From NCBI RefSeq assembly GCF_000348905.1, contig NZ_AOFT01000012.1:18180-82179 (forward strand): a stretch of DNA of 64,000 bases, written 5' to 3'. A program made the translations under genes and the position numbers. The stretch comes from Bhargavaea cecembensis DSE10. GTDB lineage: Bacteria; Bacillota; Bacilli; Bacillales_A; Planococcaceae. Position 1 is the first letter of the stretch. Each line of letters opens with the position of its first letter. Below are positions 35,076-44,610 of this stretch, in pieces. The notes under the pieces are model-generated. The model searched no databases, had not been told where the DNA came from, and was given only the letters and a program-made list of their open reading frames with translations.

Positions 35076-37856
35076 TTGAACTGGTTTAAACGGCTTCTGA
35101 ACAAAGTCACCGAAGAAGAGCAGACGGAAGACCTCGGAAAAACCGATTACATAGAACGAAATGAACCTGCGGAAAAAGCGGAAGTCGGACGTCCGAAGTT
35201 TCGCTTCCCGCTTATTCCCGATGAAGAAGAGACCATTGAAGCGGATCCTCTCCCGGCACCAAGAGAGGACCGTATGGCCTTCGATGAGTTTGAAGCCCAT
35301 CCGCTTCCGGCACCATCTTCACCGAGAGAAAACCGTACGTCCAGAGAGCTGTTTGCTCCATCCGGCGGACGCTTGCCGCTGCCGAAGCATTTGCGGGAAG
35401 GCGGACAGGAGAGTTGGAGGATGGGGGAGGACCGTTATTCTCCCGCGCCTTCTGTACGTCGTGAGCCGGCGCAGCCGAGGGAAACTTCCCGGACGCTATC
35501 CCGGGCTGTTAAACCCGCCTTGGATGAGCGTCCCATGCCGCCTAAGCGGGCGCGCGGGTTTATGATTTCCGACGTTCCGTCCCCTGTCTATGGCTACAAG
35601 AAACCGCCTGCGCCGCCCGCTGAGCCGACTAAGGTCGAGCCTCCCGAAACGGCATTGGCAGACCGGATCCGTGAGCGAGAAACGGATGACGGAGGGCGCA
35701 GTGCGGATGAAGTGATCGAGCAGCACCGTCCCGATACAGCGTTGCCGCTGCCGAATTCCGGGAAGGAAAAAGAAAAACAAACAAGCCTGAAAGAGAATAT
35801 CCCGCCAGCTGAATCTGATCAGGTCTCCATGGAAAAAACTGCAGCGGAGCAACAGCCTGCCGAAGAGCTTGTCATTACACGCGTATCAGATCTGACAGCG
35901 TCCGCCGAACCGGAAGCCCGTGTGCAAGAACCGGAAATCGATGATTCCGTGACAGCAGTCCGGCCGGCTGAAACTTTGCAGGAAGAGATTGAAAAAGAAC
36001 AGGAAAAAGCGGCTCCGGCATTACTTCAGGAAAAGCTGAACGATGAGCAGGAACATCCGGAGAAGCAGGAACTGGAGTCGGGGACGGATGTTTCCGAATC
36101 GGCAGATCGCCAGCCGAAACGCAGGACCGGCACTCCGTTCAATGTCGTCATGCTGAAATCCGACCGCCAGCGAATGGAACAGCTGGAGCGGCTGAAAGGG
36201 CTGAAACCGTCGGGCGTGAGAGCAGGCGGACAAAAGCCTGCCGAAGATGCAAAAGAGAGCAGGCAGGATGAAACGGTCCGTGGAAATGAACCGGAAAAGG
36301 CCGAAAGACAGGTTTCGGCCTCCACCGATCCTGCTGCTGCCCCCAAAAATGAAAAAACGGCTGTCCCGGAACACCGGGAGGAGATTTCCGAACCGGAATC
36401 CGTTGAGGAAGAACAGCTGCCGCACTATGTTTTCCCTGACAGGGAATTCCTTCTCGAGCCGGAGGCCAAATCGCAGGATTCGGAATGGATGGAATCCCAG
36501 GCGGCCAAACTGGAAGAAGCGCTGTCCTACTTTGCGGTCAAGAGCAAGGTCATCGGCATGGTCCAGGGACCTGCCGTCACACAATTCGAATTGAAGGTCG
36601 GCCAAGGCACAAAAGTGAGCAAGATCCGGAATCTGCAGGATGACCTGAAGCTGGCGCTTGCCGCCAAGGATATCCGGATCCAGGCACCGATCCCCGGAAA
36701 AAGCTCGATCGGCATCGAAATCCCCAACCGGGTAGCGCGTGCGGTCAGGATTTCGGAAGTGATCGGCTCACCGGCATTCGAGGAGTCGGATTCTCCGCTT
36801 GAAGCGGTTCTCGGACTGGACCTTGCCGGCAGGCCTTCGACAATCGATCTCAGAAAAATGCCTCATGGTCTCATTGCAGGGGCCACCGGATCGGGTAAGT
36901 CGGTCTGCATCAATTCGATTCTTACCAGCCTGCTCTATAAGGCCACGCCGGACGAGCTGAGACTATTGCTCATCGATCCGAAAATGGTGGAACTGGCCCC
37001 GTATAACCGGATTCCGCATCTTGTCAGCCCGGTCATTACAGATGTCAAGGCTGCAAATGCCGCATTGAAATGGGCAGTGGAAGAGATGGAACGGCGCTAT
37101 GAGCTGTTTGCCCATGGAGGCGTGCGGGACATCGCCAGATATAATCAGAAGGCGGAGGAGCACAGGGAATTCAGCAAGAAGCTGCCGTACCTTCTGATCG
37201 TCATCGACGAGCTGGCGGACCTGATGATGGTCGCACCGGCCGAAGTGGAGGAATCCATCTGCCGGATAGCACAGAAAGCGCGGGCATGCGGAATCCATCT
37301 GGTAATTGCCACGCAGCGGCCTTCCGTGGACGTCATCACCGGCCTGATTAAGGCGAATGTGCCGACAAGGATCGCTTTCTCGGTATCCTCGCAGGTGGAT
37401 TCCCGCACGATCATTGACGTGCCGGGAGCTGAGCGGCTGCTCGGAAGAGGGGACATGCTCTATCTCGGAAACGGCATGTCCGCACCGGCACGTCTTCAGG
37501 GGACATTCGTCACCGACGAGGAGATTGAGCGGGTCACGGAATACGTGAGGCGCTCCGGGGAGCCGGATTATCTGTTCCGCCAGGAAGAACTGATCAAGCA
37601 GGCAGAGTCGCACGAATCCGAGGATCCGCTGTTCGAAGATGCCTGCCGGTTTATCGCCGAAGCAGGAAGCGCATCGACTTCGATGCTGCAGCGGAAGTTC
37701 AGCATCGGCTACAACCGGGCTGCCCGCCTGATCGATATGCTGGAAGACAGGGGATTCGTCTCCCCGCAGAAGGGCAGCAAGCCCCGGGACGTCTATCTGA
37801 CACAGGAGGCGGCCGCGGCTACCGAACAGCCGGGCGGACCCGCGCATACGATATGA
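35076..37856 (+). CDS. sftA: Soluble FtsK/SpoIIIE-family DNA translocase SftA
   Basis: This 926-residue DNA motor helps move trapped chromosome DNA away from the division septum. It has no membrane helices, which distinguishes SftA (YtpS) from SpoIIIE. Residues 1 to about 470 are a long, charged, Pro/Glu/Lys-rich linker. The motor domain follows with Walker A GATGSGKS near residue 605, Walker B LLIVIDELADLMMV near 705, and ATQRPSVDVITGLIKANVP. The C-terminal winged-helix gamma domain (STSMLQRKFSIGYNRAARLI) reads KOPS/SRS-type sequences. Translation starts at TTG 35076 with GGAAAGAGTG upstream. Confidence 0.93.
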   Translation: MNWFKRLLNKVTEEEQTEDLGKTDYIERNEPAEKAEVGRPKFRFPLIPDEEETIEADPLPAPREDRMAFDEFEAHPLPAPSSPRENRTSRELFAPSGGRLPLPKHLREGGQESWRMGEDRYSPAPSVRREPAQPRETSRTLSRAVKPALDERPMPPKRARGFMISDVPSPVYGYKKPPAPPAEPTKVEPPETALADRIRERETDDGGRSADEVIEQHRPDTALPLPNSGKEKEKQTSLKENIPPAESDQVSMEKTAAEQQPAEELVITRVSDLTASAEPEARVQEPEIDDSVTAVRPAETLQEEIEKEQEKAAPALLQEKLNDEQEHPEKQELESGTDVSESADRQPKRRTGTPFNVVMLKSDRQRMEQLERLKGLKPSGVRAGGQKPAEDAKESRQDETVRGNEPEKAERQVSASTDPAAAPKNEKTAVPEHREEISEPESVEEEQLPHYVFPDREFLLEPEAKSQDSEWMESQAAKLEEALSYFAVKSKVIGMVQGPAVTQFELKVGQGTKVSKIRNLQDDLKLALAAKDIRIQAPIPGKSSIGIEIPNRVARAVRISEVIGSPAFEESDSPLEAVLGLDLAGRPSTIDLRKMPHGLIAGATGSGKSVCINSILTSLLYKATPDELRLLLIDPKMVELAPYNRIPHLVSPVITDVKAANAALKWAVEEMERRYELFAHGGVRDIARYNQKAEEHREFSKKLPYLLIVIDELADLMMVAPAEVEESICRIAQKARACGIHLVIATQRPSVDVITGLIKANVPTRIAFSVSSQVDSRTIIDVPGAERLLGRGDMLYLGNGMSAPARLQGTFVTDEEIERVTEYVRRSGEPDYLFRQEELIKQAESHESEDPLFEDACRFIAEAGSASTSMLQRKFSIGYNRAARLIDMLEDRGFVSPQKGSKPRDVYLTQEAAAATEQPGGPAHTI

Positions 37857-37887
37857 GCGGATGGAAAAAATAACGCAAGTGGTGCAT

Positions 37888-37915
37888 CTGACGGGCACGC
37901 GTTTGATGGTATAAT
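37888..37915 (+). promoter_or_regulatory. Extended -10 promoter of murC
   Basis: CTGACG (37888-37893), a 16-nt spacer ending TGG, and a perfect TATAAT (37910-37915). Confidence 0.65.
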
Positions 37916-37970
37916 CGGAATATGGCCTTATTGCGCCGTACACAGGGATTTCAATCCCGGGAGGTTTAGC

Positions 37971-39284
37971 ATGACAGTTTATCATTTCACCGGAATCAAA
38001 GGTTCGGGCATGAGTTCGCTCGCCCAGATCCTGCATGACACCGGCTATGAAGTTCAAGGCTCTGATGTCGACAAATACTTTTTCACCGAAGAACCCCTGA
38101 AGGAACGGAATATCCCGATCTTTCCTTTCGATGTGGACAATATCCGCGAAGGACTGACCATCATTGCGGGCAACGCGTTTCCCGACGACCATCCCGAACT
38201 GGTCAGGGCACGCGAGATGGGGCTGGAGGTCATCCGCTACCATGAGTTCCTCGGGTCTTACATCGATTCCTTTGTTTCAGTCGCGGTGACCGGATCCCAC
38301 GGAAAGACATCGACGACAGGGCTTCTCGCCCATGTTTTGGCCGGCTATGGCCCGACGTCCTACCTGATCGGAGACGGAACGGGCAAGGGAGATCCCGATG
38401 CGAAATTCTTTGCGCTCGAAGCCTGCGAATATAAGCGTCATTTCCTTGCCTATGACCCGGACTATGCAATCATGACAAACATCGATTTCGACCACCCGGA
38501 TTATTTCGCCGATGTGGACGATGTGTTTGATGCATTCCAGGAAATGGCCTATAAAGTGAAAAAATGCATCATCGCCTGCGGGGATGATGAACAGCTCCAG
38601 CGAATCCAGGCAAATGTTCCGGTCGTCTACTATGGTTTCTCGCCGGAAAACGATTTTGTAGCCCATAACCTGCAGCGTAGTGAAACGGGGACAACGTTTG
38701 ATGTGAGGGTCAGGAACGAAGCCTATCAGACATTCCATGTCCCACAGCCGGGGGACCACGCCGTGCTGAACGCGCTCTCCGTCATTTCGCTCTGCAAGTA
38801 TGAGAACATTCCTGCGGACATCATCCAAGAGCGGCTCGACTCGTTCGGCGGTGTGAAGCGGCGGTTTACGGAAACAGTCATCGGAAACCGGGTGGTCATA
38901 GACGATTACGCACACCATCCGACGGAGATCCGTGCAACCCTCCAATCGGCTCGGCAGAAATATCCGGGCAGGGAACTCGTCGCGATCTTCCAGCCGCATA
39001 CCTTCTCGAGGACGGCGAAGTTCATGGATGAGTTTGCGGAAAGCCTCAGTACAGCGGATGCGGTATACATTGCAGAAATCTTCGGATCGGCCCGTGAACA
39101 GAACGGTGACCTGAAGGCGGAAGACCTGGCAGAGAAAATTGGCGGAAGCCGTGCAATCCATGACGGCGAAGTCGAGCAGCTTCTCGCACACGAAAACGCG
39201 GTCCTCCTGTTTATGGGGGCCGGTGACGTGCAGAAATATGAAAAAGCCTTCACTGATCTGGTGAAGGGCGGAAGAACAGCCTGA
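37971..39284 (+). CDS. murC: UDP-N-acetylmuramate--L-alanine ligase
   Basis: This 437-residue Mur ligase adds L-alanine to UDP-MurNAc, the first peptide step of peptidoglycan precursor synthesis. N-terminal Rossmann segment [18 protein letters not shown]-binding [14 protein letters not shown], the substrate segment [10 protein letters not shown], and the C-terminal [14 protein letters not shown] are all present. GGGAGG lies before the ATG. Position directly after sftA matches B. subtilis. Confidence 0.97.
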   Translation: MTVYHFTGIKGSGMSSLAQILHDTGYEVQGSDVDKYFFTEEPLKERNIPIFPFDVDNIREGLTIIAGNAFPDDHPELVRAREMGLEVIRYHEFLGSYIDSFVSVAVTGSHGKTSTTGLLAHVLAGYGPTSYLIGDGTGKGDPDAKFFALEACEYKRHFLAYDPDYAIMTNIDFDHPDYFADVDDVFDAFQEMAYKVKKCIIACGDDEQLQRIQANVPVVYYGFSPENDFVAHNLQRSETGTTFDVRVRNEAYQTFHVPQPGDHAVLNALSVISLCKYENIPADIIQERLDSFGGVKRRFTETVIGNRVVIDDYAHHPTEIRATLQSARQKYPGRELVAIFQPHTFSRTAKFMDEFAESLSTADAVYIAEIFGSAREQNGDLKAEDLAEKIGGSRAIHDGEVEQLLAHENAVLLFMGAGDVQKYEKAFTDLVKGGRTA

Positions 39285-39305
39285 ACAGGACATTGCTTCA
39301 GCAAG

Positions 39306-39343
39306 AGCCATCACCCCGGATATCCGGAGTGATGGCTTTTTTA
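39306..39343 (+). terminator. Rho-independent terminator after murC
   Basis: AGCCATCAC-CCCGGA...TCCGG-AGTGATGGCT followed by TTTTTT. Confidence 0.9.
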
Positions 39344-39509
39344 TTGGACAGGAATCAGGTTCAGCGGCACGGCATCAGCAGTTCCGCCTGTTTGCAGGGT
39401 GTATCCTGATGGAAATGTTTGCGGACAGTTCCGCCTATTCATATCCCGGCTGCAAATTCCGCGTTTAGGAAGGAGTCGGAATGGTGCATGTTGAATAGGT
39501 GGAAGGAGC

Positions 39510-39535
39510 GTTTATTCCCAATAGGACAGGGGTAC
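39510..39535 (+). promoter_or_regulatory. Sigma-B promoter of ytxGH
   Basis: GTTTAT (39510-39515), a 14-nt spacer and GGGTAC (39530-39535), each 5/6 to GTTTAA and GGGTAT. The B. subtilis ytxGHJ operon is known to be sigma-B dependent, so this is likely the conserved promoter. Nothing else is evident in the roughly 230 nt between the murC terminator and ytxG. Confidence 0.7.
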
Positions 39536-39577
39536 AACGTTAGTATGGAACAGGCATCATGAATAGGAGGAAGTGGC

Positions 39578-40072
39578 ATGGAAAATTTGTTGTACATCGC
39601 GGCGATTGTAGCGGCCGTTGCTTTTCTGATTTTATGCATCGCCCTGGCCGTGACCCTCAACTCCGTGAAAAAGACGCTGAACAACGTCGCATCAACGGTA
39701 GACGGTCTCGAAGGCCAGATCCAGGGGCTCACGAAGGAATCGACTGAGCTTCTTCACAAGACGAATCTGTTGGCTGAAGACATCCAGGAAAAGAGCCAAA
39801 AGCTCAATACAGTCGTTCATGCCGTGCAGGGCGTAGGCGAATCTGTCGGCAACCTTAATACTTCGGTCCGCCGGATCACATCATCCGTCGCAGCAGAAGT
39901 GGAGCGCAATGAAGACAAGATTGCGCAGGTCGTCCAGTGGAGCAATGTGGTCATGGAAATCCGTGACAAATGGAAAGAGCGTACTGGCACGGGCAAGGAC
40001 AAGGACGGATGGAACCGGTATTCGGTGCCGGCCCAGAGACGCCTGCCGGAACCTGAAAGAATCGATTCCTGA
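39578..40072 (+). CDS. ytxG: DUF948 general stress protein YtxG
   Basis: This 164-residue DUF948 protein has one N-terminal membrane helix (residues 4-26) followed by a long amphipathic helical/coiled-coil region ([19 protein letters not shown] onward) and a short basic C-terminus. AGGAGGAAG precedes the ATG. It forms an operon with the YtxH-like gene, behind a sigma-B-type promoter. Molecular role is unknown. Confidence 0.9.
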   Translation: MENLLYIAAIVAAVAFLILCIALAVTLNSVKKTLNNVASTVDGLEGQIQGLTKESTELLHKTNLLAEDIQEKSQKLNTVVHAVQGVGESVGNLNTSVRRITSSVAAEVERNEDKIAQVVQWSNVVMEIRDKWKERTGTGKDKDGWNRYSVPAQRRLPEPERIDS

Positions 40073-40117
40073 CGGGAAACCGGAAATCAGCTTTATTACA
40101 CTAAGGGAGGAACCAAC

Positions 40118-41038
40118 ATGAGCAAAGACAAGCACCTGAAACCGAACTATAACGAACCGGGCACGAACCGTGATTATTACGAAGCGCAGGAGCAGGCGGC
40201 CGCATCCGGCGTCAACGCTGACTATGCCACCGATTATCCGGGAAGCAAGCCGGCCACTTACGACATGTATAACCCTAACCAGTACGATTACAGCTACCGC
40301 AATAACTACAGTGATTCCTTCTATCATGAAGGCTATGAAAAAGAAGACAGCAGCGGCGGATTCATTGCGGGTGCGCTGATCGGTGCACTGATCGGAGCGG
40401 GCGCGGCGCTTCTCCTTGCACCGAAGACCGGTAAGGAACTGCGAAGTGATGTGAGCAGCCAGGCCGGCACCATCAAAGAAAAAGGCATTGAACTGACCAA
40501 CGTGGCCAAGGACAAGACATCCAATATCACCGGCACGGTGAAAGAGAAAACAGGCGGCATCACGAAGAAGGTCCAGGACCAGACAAGCAAGGTTGTCGAC
40601 AAGGTCAAAACGAAAAAAGGACAGAACGCGCCGATGGATGACGGCACCGCTTCCTCCGAAGGGGAAGAGCCGATCGAACTGATCGACACTGTCGCAGAAA
40701 AAGTGGAATCGGCCATCGATAGCGGACAGGACAAAGTCAACTCCACTGCCGAAGCGCTGAAGACGGCTGTTGAAGAAAAGGAAAAAGAAGCCAAGGACAT
40801 GGCGAAGCAATCCGGACAAAACAGCAAATCGAACAAAGGCACCAAAAAGGTAGGCAGCAACAAAAAGCCGGATACAACATCCAACAACACCCCGAATGAT
40901 GCAAGCACAAAAGACCAGCACAGCGGCAATACCCCGTACAGCTATGACAACTCAGAAAATACCGGGGACAACAAGGTCATGGCGATGAATCATATCTCCA
41001 AAATTGAAAACAACAAAAAAGACAACAAAAACACTTAA
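40118..41038 (+). CDS. ytxH: Expanded YtxH-like stress protein
   Basis: The central part, residues about 82-125, is a YtxH domain: GGFIAGALIGALIGAGAALL forms one glycine-zipper helix, followed by APKTGKELRSDVSSQA. At 306 residues it is about twice B. subtilis YtxH. Residues 1-80 are rich in Tyr, Asn and Asp (YNPNQYDYSYRNNYSDSFY), and residues 110-306 are LEA-like, with degenerate KEKTGGITKKVQDQTSK repeats and a disordered Ser/Asn/Lys tail. AGGGAGGAA lies before the ATG. It probably anchors a hydrophilic stress-protective tail to the membrane; that is inference. Confidence 0.85.
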   Translation: MSKDKHLKPNYNEPGTNRDYYEAQEQAAASGVNADYATDYPGSKPATYDMYNPNQYDYSYRNNYSDSFYHEGYEKEDSSGGFIAGALIGALIGAGAALLLAPKTGKELRSDVSSQAGTIKEKGIELTNVAKDKTSNITGTVKEKTGGITKKVQDQTSKVVDKVKTKKGQNAPMDDGTASSEGEEPIELIDTVAEKVESAIDSGQDKVNSTAEALKTAVEEKEKEAKDMAKQSGQNSKSNKGTKKVGSNKKPDTTSNNTPNDASTKDQHSGNTPYSYDNSENTGDNKVMAMNHISKIENNKKDNKNT

Positions 41039-41040
41039 AC

Positions 41041-41066
41041 GAAAAGTCCGCCCAGGCGGGCTTTTC
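41041..41066 (+). terminator. Terminator after ytxH
   Basis: GAAAAGTCCGCC-CAGG-CGGGCTTTTCC stem with flanking T run inside the 3' arm. Confidence 0.7.
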
Positions 41067-41079
41067 CTATGTTACCCAA

Positions 41080-41093
41080 TGTAATCGCTTACA
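41080..41093 (+). promoter_or_regulatory. Perfect palindromic cre site before aroA-ccpA
   Basis: TGTAATCGCTTACA matches the CcpA box TGWAANCGNTNWCA at every fixed position on both strands. It is centred about 75 nt before the predicted aroA start, upstream of the -35 box. Confidence 0.8.
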
Positions 41094-41125
41094 TCTAAAA
41101 AGAAATATTATTCAGCAAATAAGAC

Positions 41126-41155
41126 GTGACAAAACCGTGCATCCTCTACTATAAT
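41126..41155 (+). promoter_or_regulatory. Sigma-A promoter of aroA
   Basis: GTGACA (41126-41131), an 18-nt spacer and a perfect TATAAT (41150-41155). A small GGCGG/CCGCC hairpin lies in the leader near 41176-41192. Confidence 0.7.
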
Positions 41156-41223
41156 GGGTTCATTATCTGTAAAAGGCGGTGCAATGCCGCCACAGTTAAT
41201 CCAATAAGAGAGGGGATACGGGA

Positions 41224-42309
41224 ATGGGCCTGAATGATCTGGAAAGCCTTCGGGGCAACGTAGACGAATTGAACCTGGAAATCCTGCGCCTGATCAATGA
41301 GCGTGCGGAAGTTGTCCAGGAAATCGGTAAAGTTAAGGAAAAGCAAGGTGTCAACCGTTATGACCCTCTCCGTGAGCGCCATATGTTGAACCTTCTGAAA
41401 GACAACAACAACGGTCCTGTGCCACAGTCGACTGTTGACCATATTTTCAAGGAAATCTTCAAGACGGCCCTGGAGCTTCAGGAAGACGACCACCGCAAAG
41501 CGCTGCTCGTTTCCCGCAAGAAGAAACAGGAGGACACAATCGTTGAGGTGAACGGTGCGCGCATCGGCAAGGACGTCCCGACATTCATCTTCGGACCGTG
41601 TGCCGTCGAATCATATGAGCAGGTGTCGACTGTAGCAGCGGCTCTTGCTGCGAAGGGGCAAAAGCTGATTCGCGGCGGTGCCTATAAGCCCCGCACTTCG
41701 CCGTACGACTTCCAGGGACTCGGCCTCGAGGGCCTGAAGATCCTGAAGCGTGCAGCCGATGAGAACGGACTCGCTGTCGTTTCTGAAATCGTCACACCGG
41801 GTCACCTGGAAGAGGCACTTGATTACGTGGATGTCATCCAGATTGGTGCCCGCAACATGCAGAACTTCGAACTTCTGAAGGCTGCCGGCCAGGTAAACAA
41901 GCCGGTCCTGCTCAAGCGTGGGCTCGCCGCAACCATCGATGAATTCATCAATGCCGCGGAGTACATCATTTCCCAGGGCAACGATCAGATCATGCTCTGT
42001 GAGCGGGGCATCCGCACCTACGAGAAAGCCACGCGCAACACGCTCGACATCTCGGCTGTTCCGATCCTGAAACAGGAAACGCACCTTCCGGTATTTGTCG
42101 ACGTGACCCACTCCACAGGCCGCCGCGACCTGCTGCTTCCGACAGCGAAGGCTGCGATCGCAGTCGGTGCAGACGGTGTCATGGCGGAAGTGCACCCGGA
42201 TCCGGCAGTTGCGCTATCGGATTCCGCCCAGCAGATGAACCTCGAGCAGTTCGACGACTTCTACGGCGAACTTCAAAAATTCATGAAAACCCATGCTGTA
42301 ATGGCATAA
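41224..42309 (+). CDS. aroA: Bifunctional chorismate mutase / DAHP synthase
   Basis: This 361-residue protein begins with an AroQ-type chorismate mutase (residues 1-90, [23 protein letters not shown]) fused to a type I-beta DAHP synthase ([61 protein letters not shown]). It makes the first shikimate-pathway intermediate; the mutase domain usually acts as the feedback sensor. The gene is B. subtilis AroA (also called AroG). RBS GAGAGGGG. ccpA follows after a terminator, as in other Bacilli. Confidence 0.96.
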   Translation: MGLNDLESLRGNVDELNLEILRLINERAEVVQEIGKVKEKQGVNRYDPLRERHMLNLLKDNNNGPVPQSTVDHIFKEIFKTALELQEDDHRKALLVSRKKKQEDTIVEVNGARIGKDVPTFIFGPCAVESYEQVSTVAAALAAKGQKLIRGGAYKPRTSPYDFQGLGLEGLKILKRAADENGLAVVSEIVTPGHLEEALDYVDVIQIGARNMQNFELLKAAGQVNKPVLLKRGLAATIDEFINAAEYIISQGNDQIMLCERGIRTYEKATRNTLDISAVPILKQETHLPVFVDVTHSTGRRDLLLPTAKAAIAVGADGVMAEVHPDPAVALSDSAQQMNLEQFDDFYGELQKFMKTHAVMA

Positions 42310-42315
42310 AGGGGG

Positions 42316-42343
42316 AGCCGGAACGAAAAGTTCCGGCTTTTTC
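42316..42343 (+). terminator. Terminator between aroA and ccpA
   Basis: AGCCGGAAC-GAAAA-GTTCCGGCT followed by TTTTTCG. It limits read-through from aroA, so ccpA probably also has its own promoter (TAAAAT near 42369, weak -35). Confidence 0.9.
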
Positions 42344-42412
42344 GTTTAAGTTCGAGAGAATCTGTCGTAAAATGAAAGAAATAAGAAGCGTTTTCATCGG
42401 AGGGATTTTTTC

Positions 42413-43411
42413 ATGACAGTGACGATTTATGATGTGGCGCGGGAAGCCAATGTATCGATGGCGACCGTTTCCCGGGTGGTGAACGGCAACCCGAACGTTA
42501 AGCCGGCAACCAGGAAGCGGGTGAAGGAAGCCATCGAAAAACTCGGTTACCGCCCGAATGCGGTCGCGCGGGGCCTTGCCAGCAAAAAGACGACGACAGT
42601 CGGCGTGATCATTCCGGATATCTCGAAAGGGTTTTACGCGGAACTGGCCCGTGGGATCAGTGACATCGCCACGATGTATGAATACAATATCATCCTGTCG
42701 AACTCCGACGAGAATGAGGACAAGGAGATCCGCCTGATCGAGACAATGCTCGGCAAGCAGGTGGACGGCATTGTCCTCATGAGCGATCAGATCTCTCCCG
42801 GACTCAGGGAAGAAATCAGCCGGTCAACGGTGCCGGTGGTTTTGGCGGGTACGGTCGACGAGACCGGGAAAATCCCTTCCGTCAATATAGATTACCGTTC
42901 GGCCGCACGCGAGGCGGTCGCGCAACTGATCGGGAACGGACATCAGGAAGTGGCGCTTGTCACCGGACCCCTTGATACGACCATCAACCGTGACCATCTG
43001 TTGGAAGGATACAAGGATGCCCTCCAGGACGCGGGTGTCGGTTACGATGAAGGTCTTGTGTTTGAGGTGGAAGATTCGTATGATGCCGCACTCGAGGCAT
43101 GGCATGCAACCGACCGGCGCCCGACTGCTGTGTTTGCGGGCAGTGATGAGCTGGCAATCGGGGTGATCCATGGAGTGATGGATGCGGGACAGAAAGTGCC
43201 CGATGATGTGGAAGTCGTGGCGTTTGAGAACACGAAGCTTTCAAGGATGGTCCGGCCGCGGCTCACTTCGGTCGTTCTGCCGCTGTACGACATTGGAGCC
43301 GTTTCGATGCGCCTCCTGACAAAGTACATGAATAATGAGGAAGTCGGCGACCCGACCTTTATCCTGCCGCACCGTATGGAAGTGCGTGAATCCGCAAAAT
43401 TCAATGACTGA
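42413..43411 (+). CDS. ccpA: Catabolite control protein A
   Basis: This 332-residue LacI-family regulator binds cre sites with HPr-Ser-P when glycolytic sugars are plentiful. N-terminal helix-turn-helix [22 protein letters not shown] and hinge helix [13 protein letters not shown] match CcpA; the core has the [21 protein letters not shown] segment and the [25 protein letters not shown]-subdomain. Gene order aroA-ccpA-acuCBA supports the assignment. The upstream GCGTTTTCAT (cre right half) near 42388-42399 hints at autoregulation. RBS GGAGGGA. Confidence 0.96.
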   Translation: MTVTIYDVAREANVSMATVSRVVNGNPNVKPATRKRVKEAIEKLGYRPNAVARGLASKKTTTVGVIIPDISKGFYAELARGISDIATMYEYNIILSNSDENEDKEIRLIETMLGKQVDGIVLMSDQISPGLREEISRSTVPVVLAGTVDETGKIPSVNIDYRSAAREAVAQLIGNGHQEVALVTGPLDTTINRDHLLEGYKDALQDAGVGYDEGLVFEVEDSYDAALEAWHATDRRPTAVFAGSDELAIGVIHGVMDAGQKVPDDVEVVAFENTKLSRMVRPRLTSVVLPLYDIGAVSMRLLTKYMNNEEVGDPTFILPHRMEVRESAKFND

Positions 43412-43415
43412 ACAA

Positions 43416-43451
43416 AAAAAGGAGTTGCCGTCTGATCGGCAACTCCTTTTT
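43416..43451. terminator. Bidirectional terminator between ccpA and acuC
   Basis: AAAAAGGAGTTGCCG-TCTGAT-CGGCAACTCCTTTTT, symmetric with A and T runs, serving both convergent genes. Confidence 0.92.
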
Positions 43452-44610
43452 ATTCCTTTTTTTCGCTTCGGATGATGTGCAGGGCTTTTTCCATCATCAG
43501 CCGGTTTTTTTCCTCGATTTCCGGTTTGCGCGGAATCGGTTTGTAGAGAGGGTCAGGATCTTCCCAGTGCGGCATCAGGGGAACGGGTGACTCGGGACCA
43601 TAGCGTGCCAGCCATTTTTCCGGCAGCGGGCCTTCCGGGATTTCCGCTTCGTTCATCGTTAGCCAGATCAGTGACCACGCCCTCGGCACCACGCGCCAGA
43701 TATCATAGCCGCCTCCGCCGACGGCGATCCATCTGCCGCCGCAGTACTGTTCTGCAAGTTCCATGGCCACTTTCGGGATTTCCCGGTAGGTCCTCATGGT
43801 CGAGTGCAGGTGGGTGAGCGGGTCAAAATAATGGGCGTCCGCACCGTTTTGTGTGAGAATCACATCGGGCTTGAAGAACTCTGCGATCTCCCTGACAGAA
43901 GTCCGGTACACCTCAAGGAACGAGTCATCTTCAGTAAAGGCGTCTACCGGAAAATTAAACGAGGTGCCGTATCCCTGGCCGCTTCCGCGTTCGGTGATCG
44001 AGCCGGTTCCCGGAAACAGGTAACGGCCCGTTTCATGGATGGATACGGTACAGACATCCGGGTCGTCATAGAAGCTCCACTGAACGCCGTCCCCGTGGTG
44101 GGCATCGGTATCGATGTAGAGGACACGTGCTCCGTACTTTTCCTGCATATAACGGATGGCGACCGAACTGTCATTGTAGACGCAAAATCCGGATGCTTTT
44201 CCGCGGAACCCGTGGTGAAGGCCGCCACCAAGATTGACCGCGCGCCTGGCGCGCCCTTCCATCACTTCGTCCACAGCGGTCAGTGTGCCGCCGACCAGTT
44301 GCGCACTTGCTTCGTGCATATGCGGAAAAATCGGTGTGTCTTCGGTGCCGATACCGTAATTCTCGGCAACGATCTGGTCGACTTCGCCATTTCCGGCTTT
44401 TTTCACGATTTCGATGTATCGTTCATCATGGATCAGTGCCAGTTCCTCATCGGTCGCCACCCTCGGCTCCACAATTGCCGAGTCGGGGAGGGCATCGATG
44501 GAGCGCAGGAGATTGGCTGTCAGCACGAGCCGTTTCTGGTTGAACGGGTGCGTTTCCGAGAATTTGTAATCAAGCTGCCCCTCGGAGTAGACGAACGCCG
44601 CCCGTTTCAT
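43450..44610 (-). CDS. acuC: AcuC, protein deacetylase of acetyl-CoA synthetase
   Basis: This 386-residue class I histone-deacetylase-fold enzyme removes the acetyl group that AcuA places on AcsA, reactivating it. Zinc and catalytic motifs: NLGGGLHHGFRGKASGFC, YIDTDAHHGDGVQ, SIHETGRYLFPGTG, LTQNGADAHYFDPLTH and VGGGGYD. I start at the ATG at 44608-44610, which overlaps the acuB stop (ATGA) and fits the B. subtilis N-terminus; nine more codons upstream are open. The motS/motP pair found here in B. subtilis is absent. Confidence 0.95.
   Translation of the reverse strand: MKRAAFVYSEGQLDYKFSETHPFNQKRLVLTANLLRSIDALPDSAIVEPRVATDEELALIHDERYIEIVKKAGNGEVDQIVAENYGIGTEDTPIFPHMHEASAQLVGGTLTAVDEVMEGRARRAVNLGGGLHHGFRGKASGFCVYNDSSVAIRYMQEKYGARVLYIDTDAHHGDGVQWSFYDDPDVCTVSIHETGRYLFPGTGSITERGSGQGYGTSFNFPVDAFTEDDSFLEVYRTSVREIAEFFKPDVILTQNGADAHYFDPLTHLHSTMRTYREIPKVAMELAEQYCGGRWIAVGGGGYDIWRVVPRAWSLIWLTMNEAEIPEGPLPEKWLARYGPESPVPLMPHWEDPDPLYKPIPRKPEIEEKNRLMMEKALHIIRSEKKE

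Noticed and set aside
36963..38243. A 426-codon minus-strand frame crossing sftA and murC
   Set aside because: It runs antisense through two conserved genes and the murC promoter, with no supporting signals.
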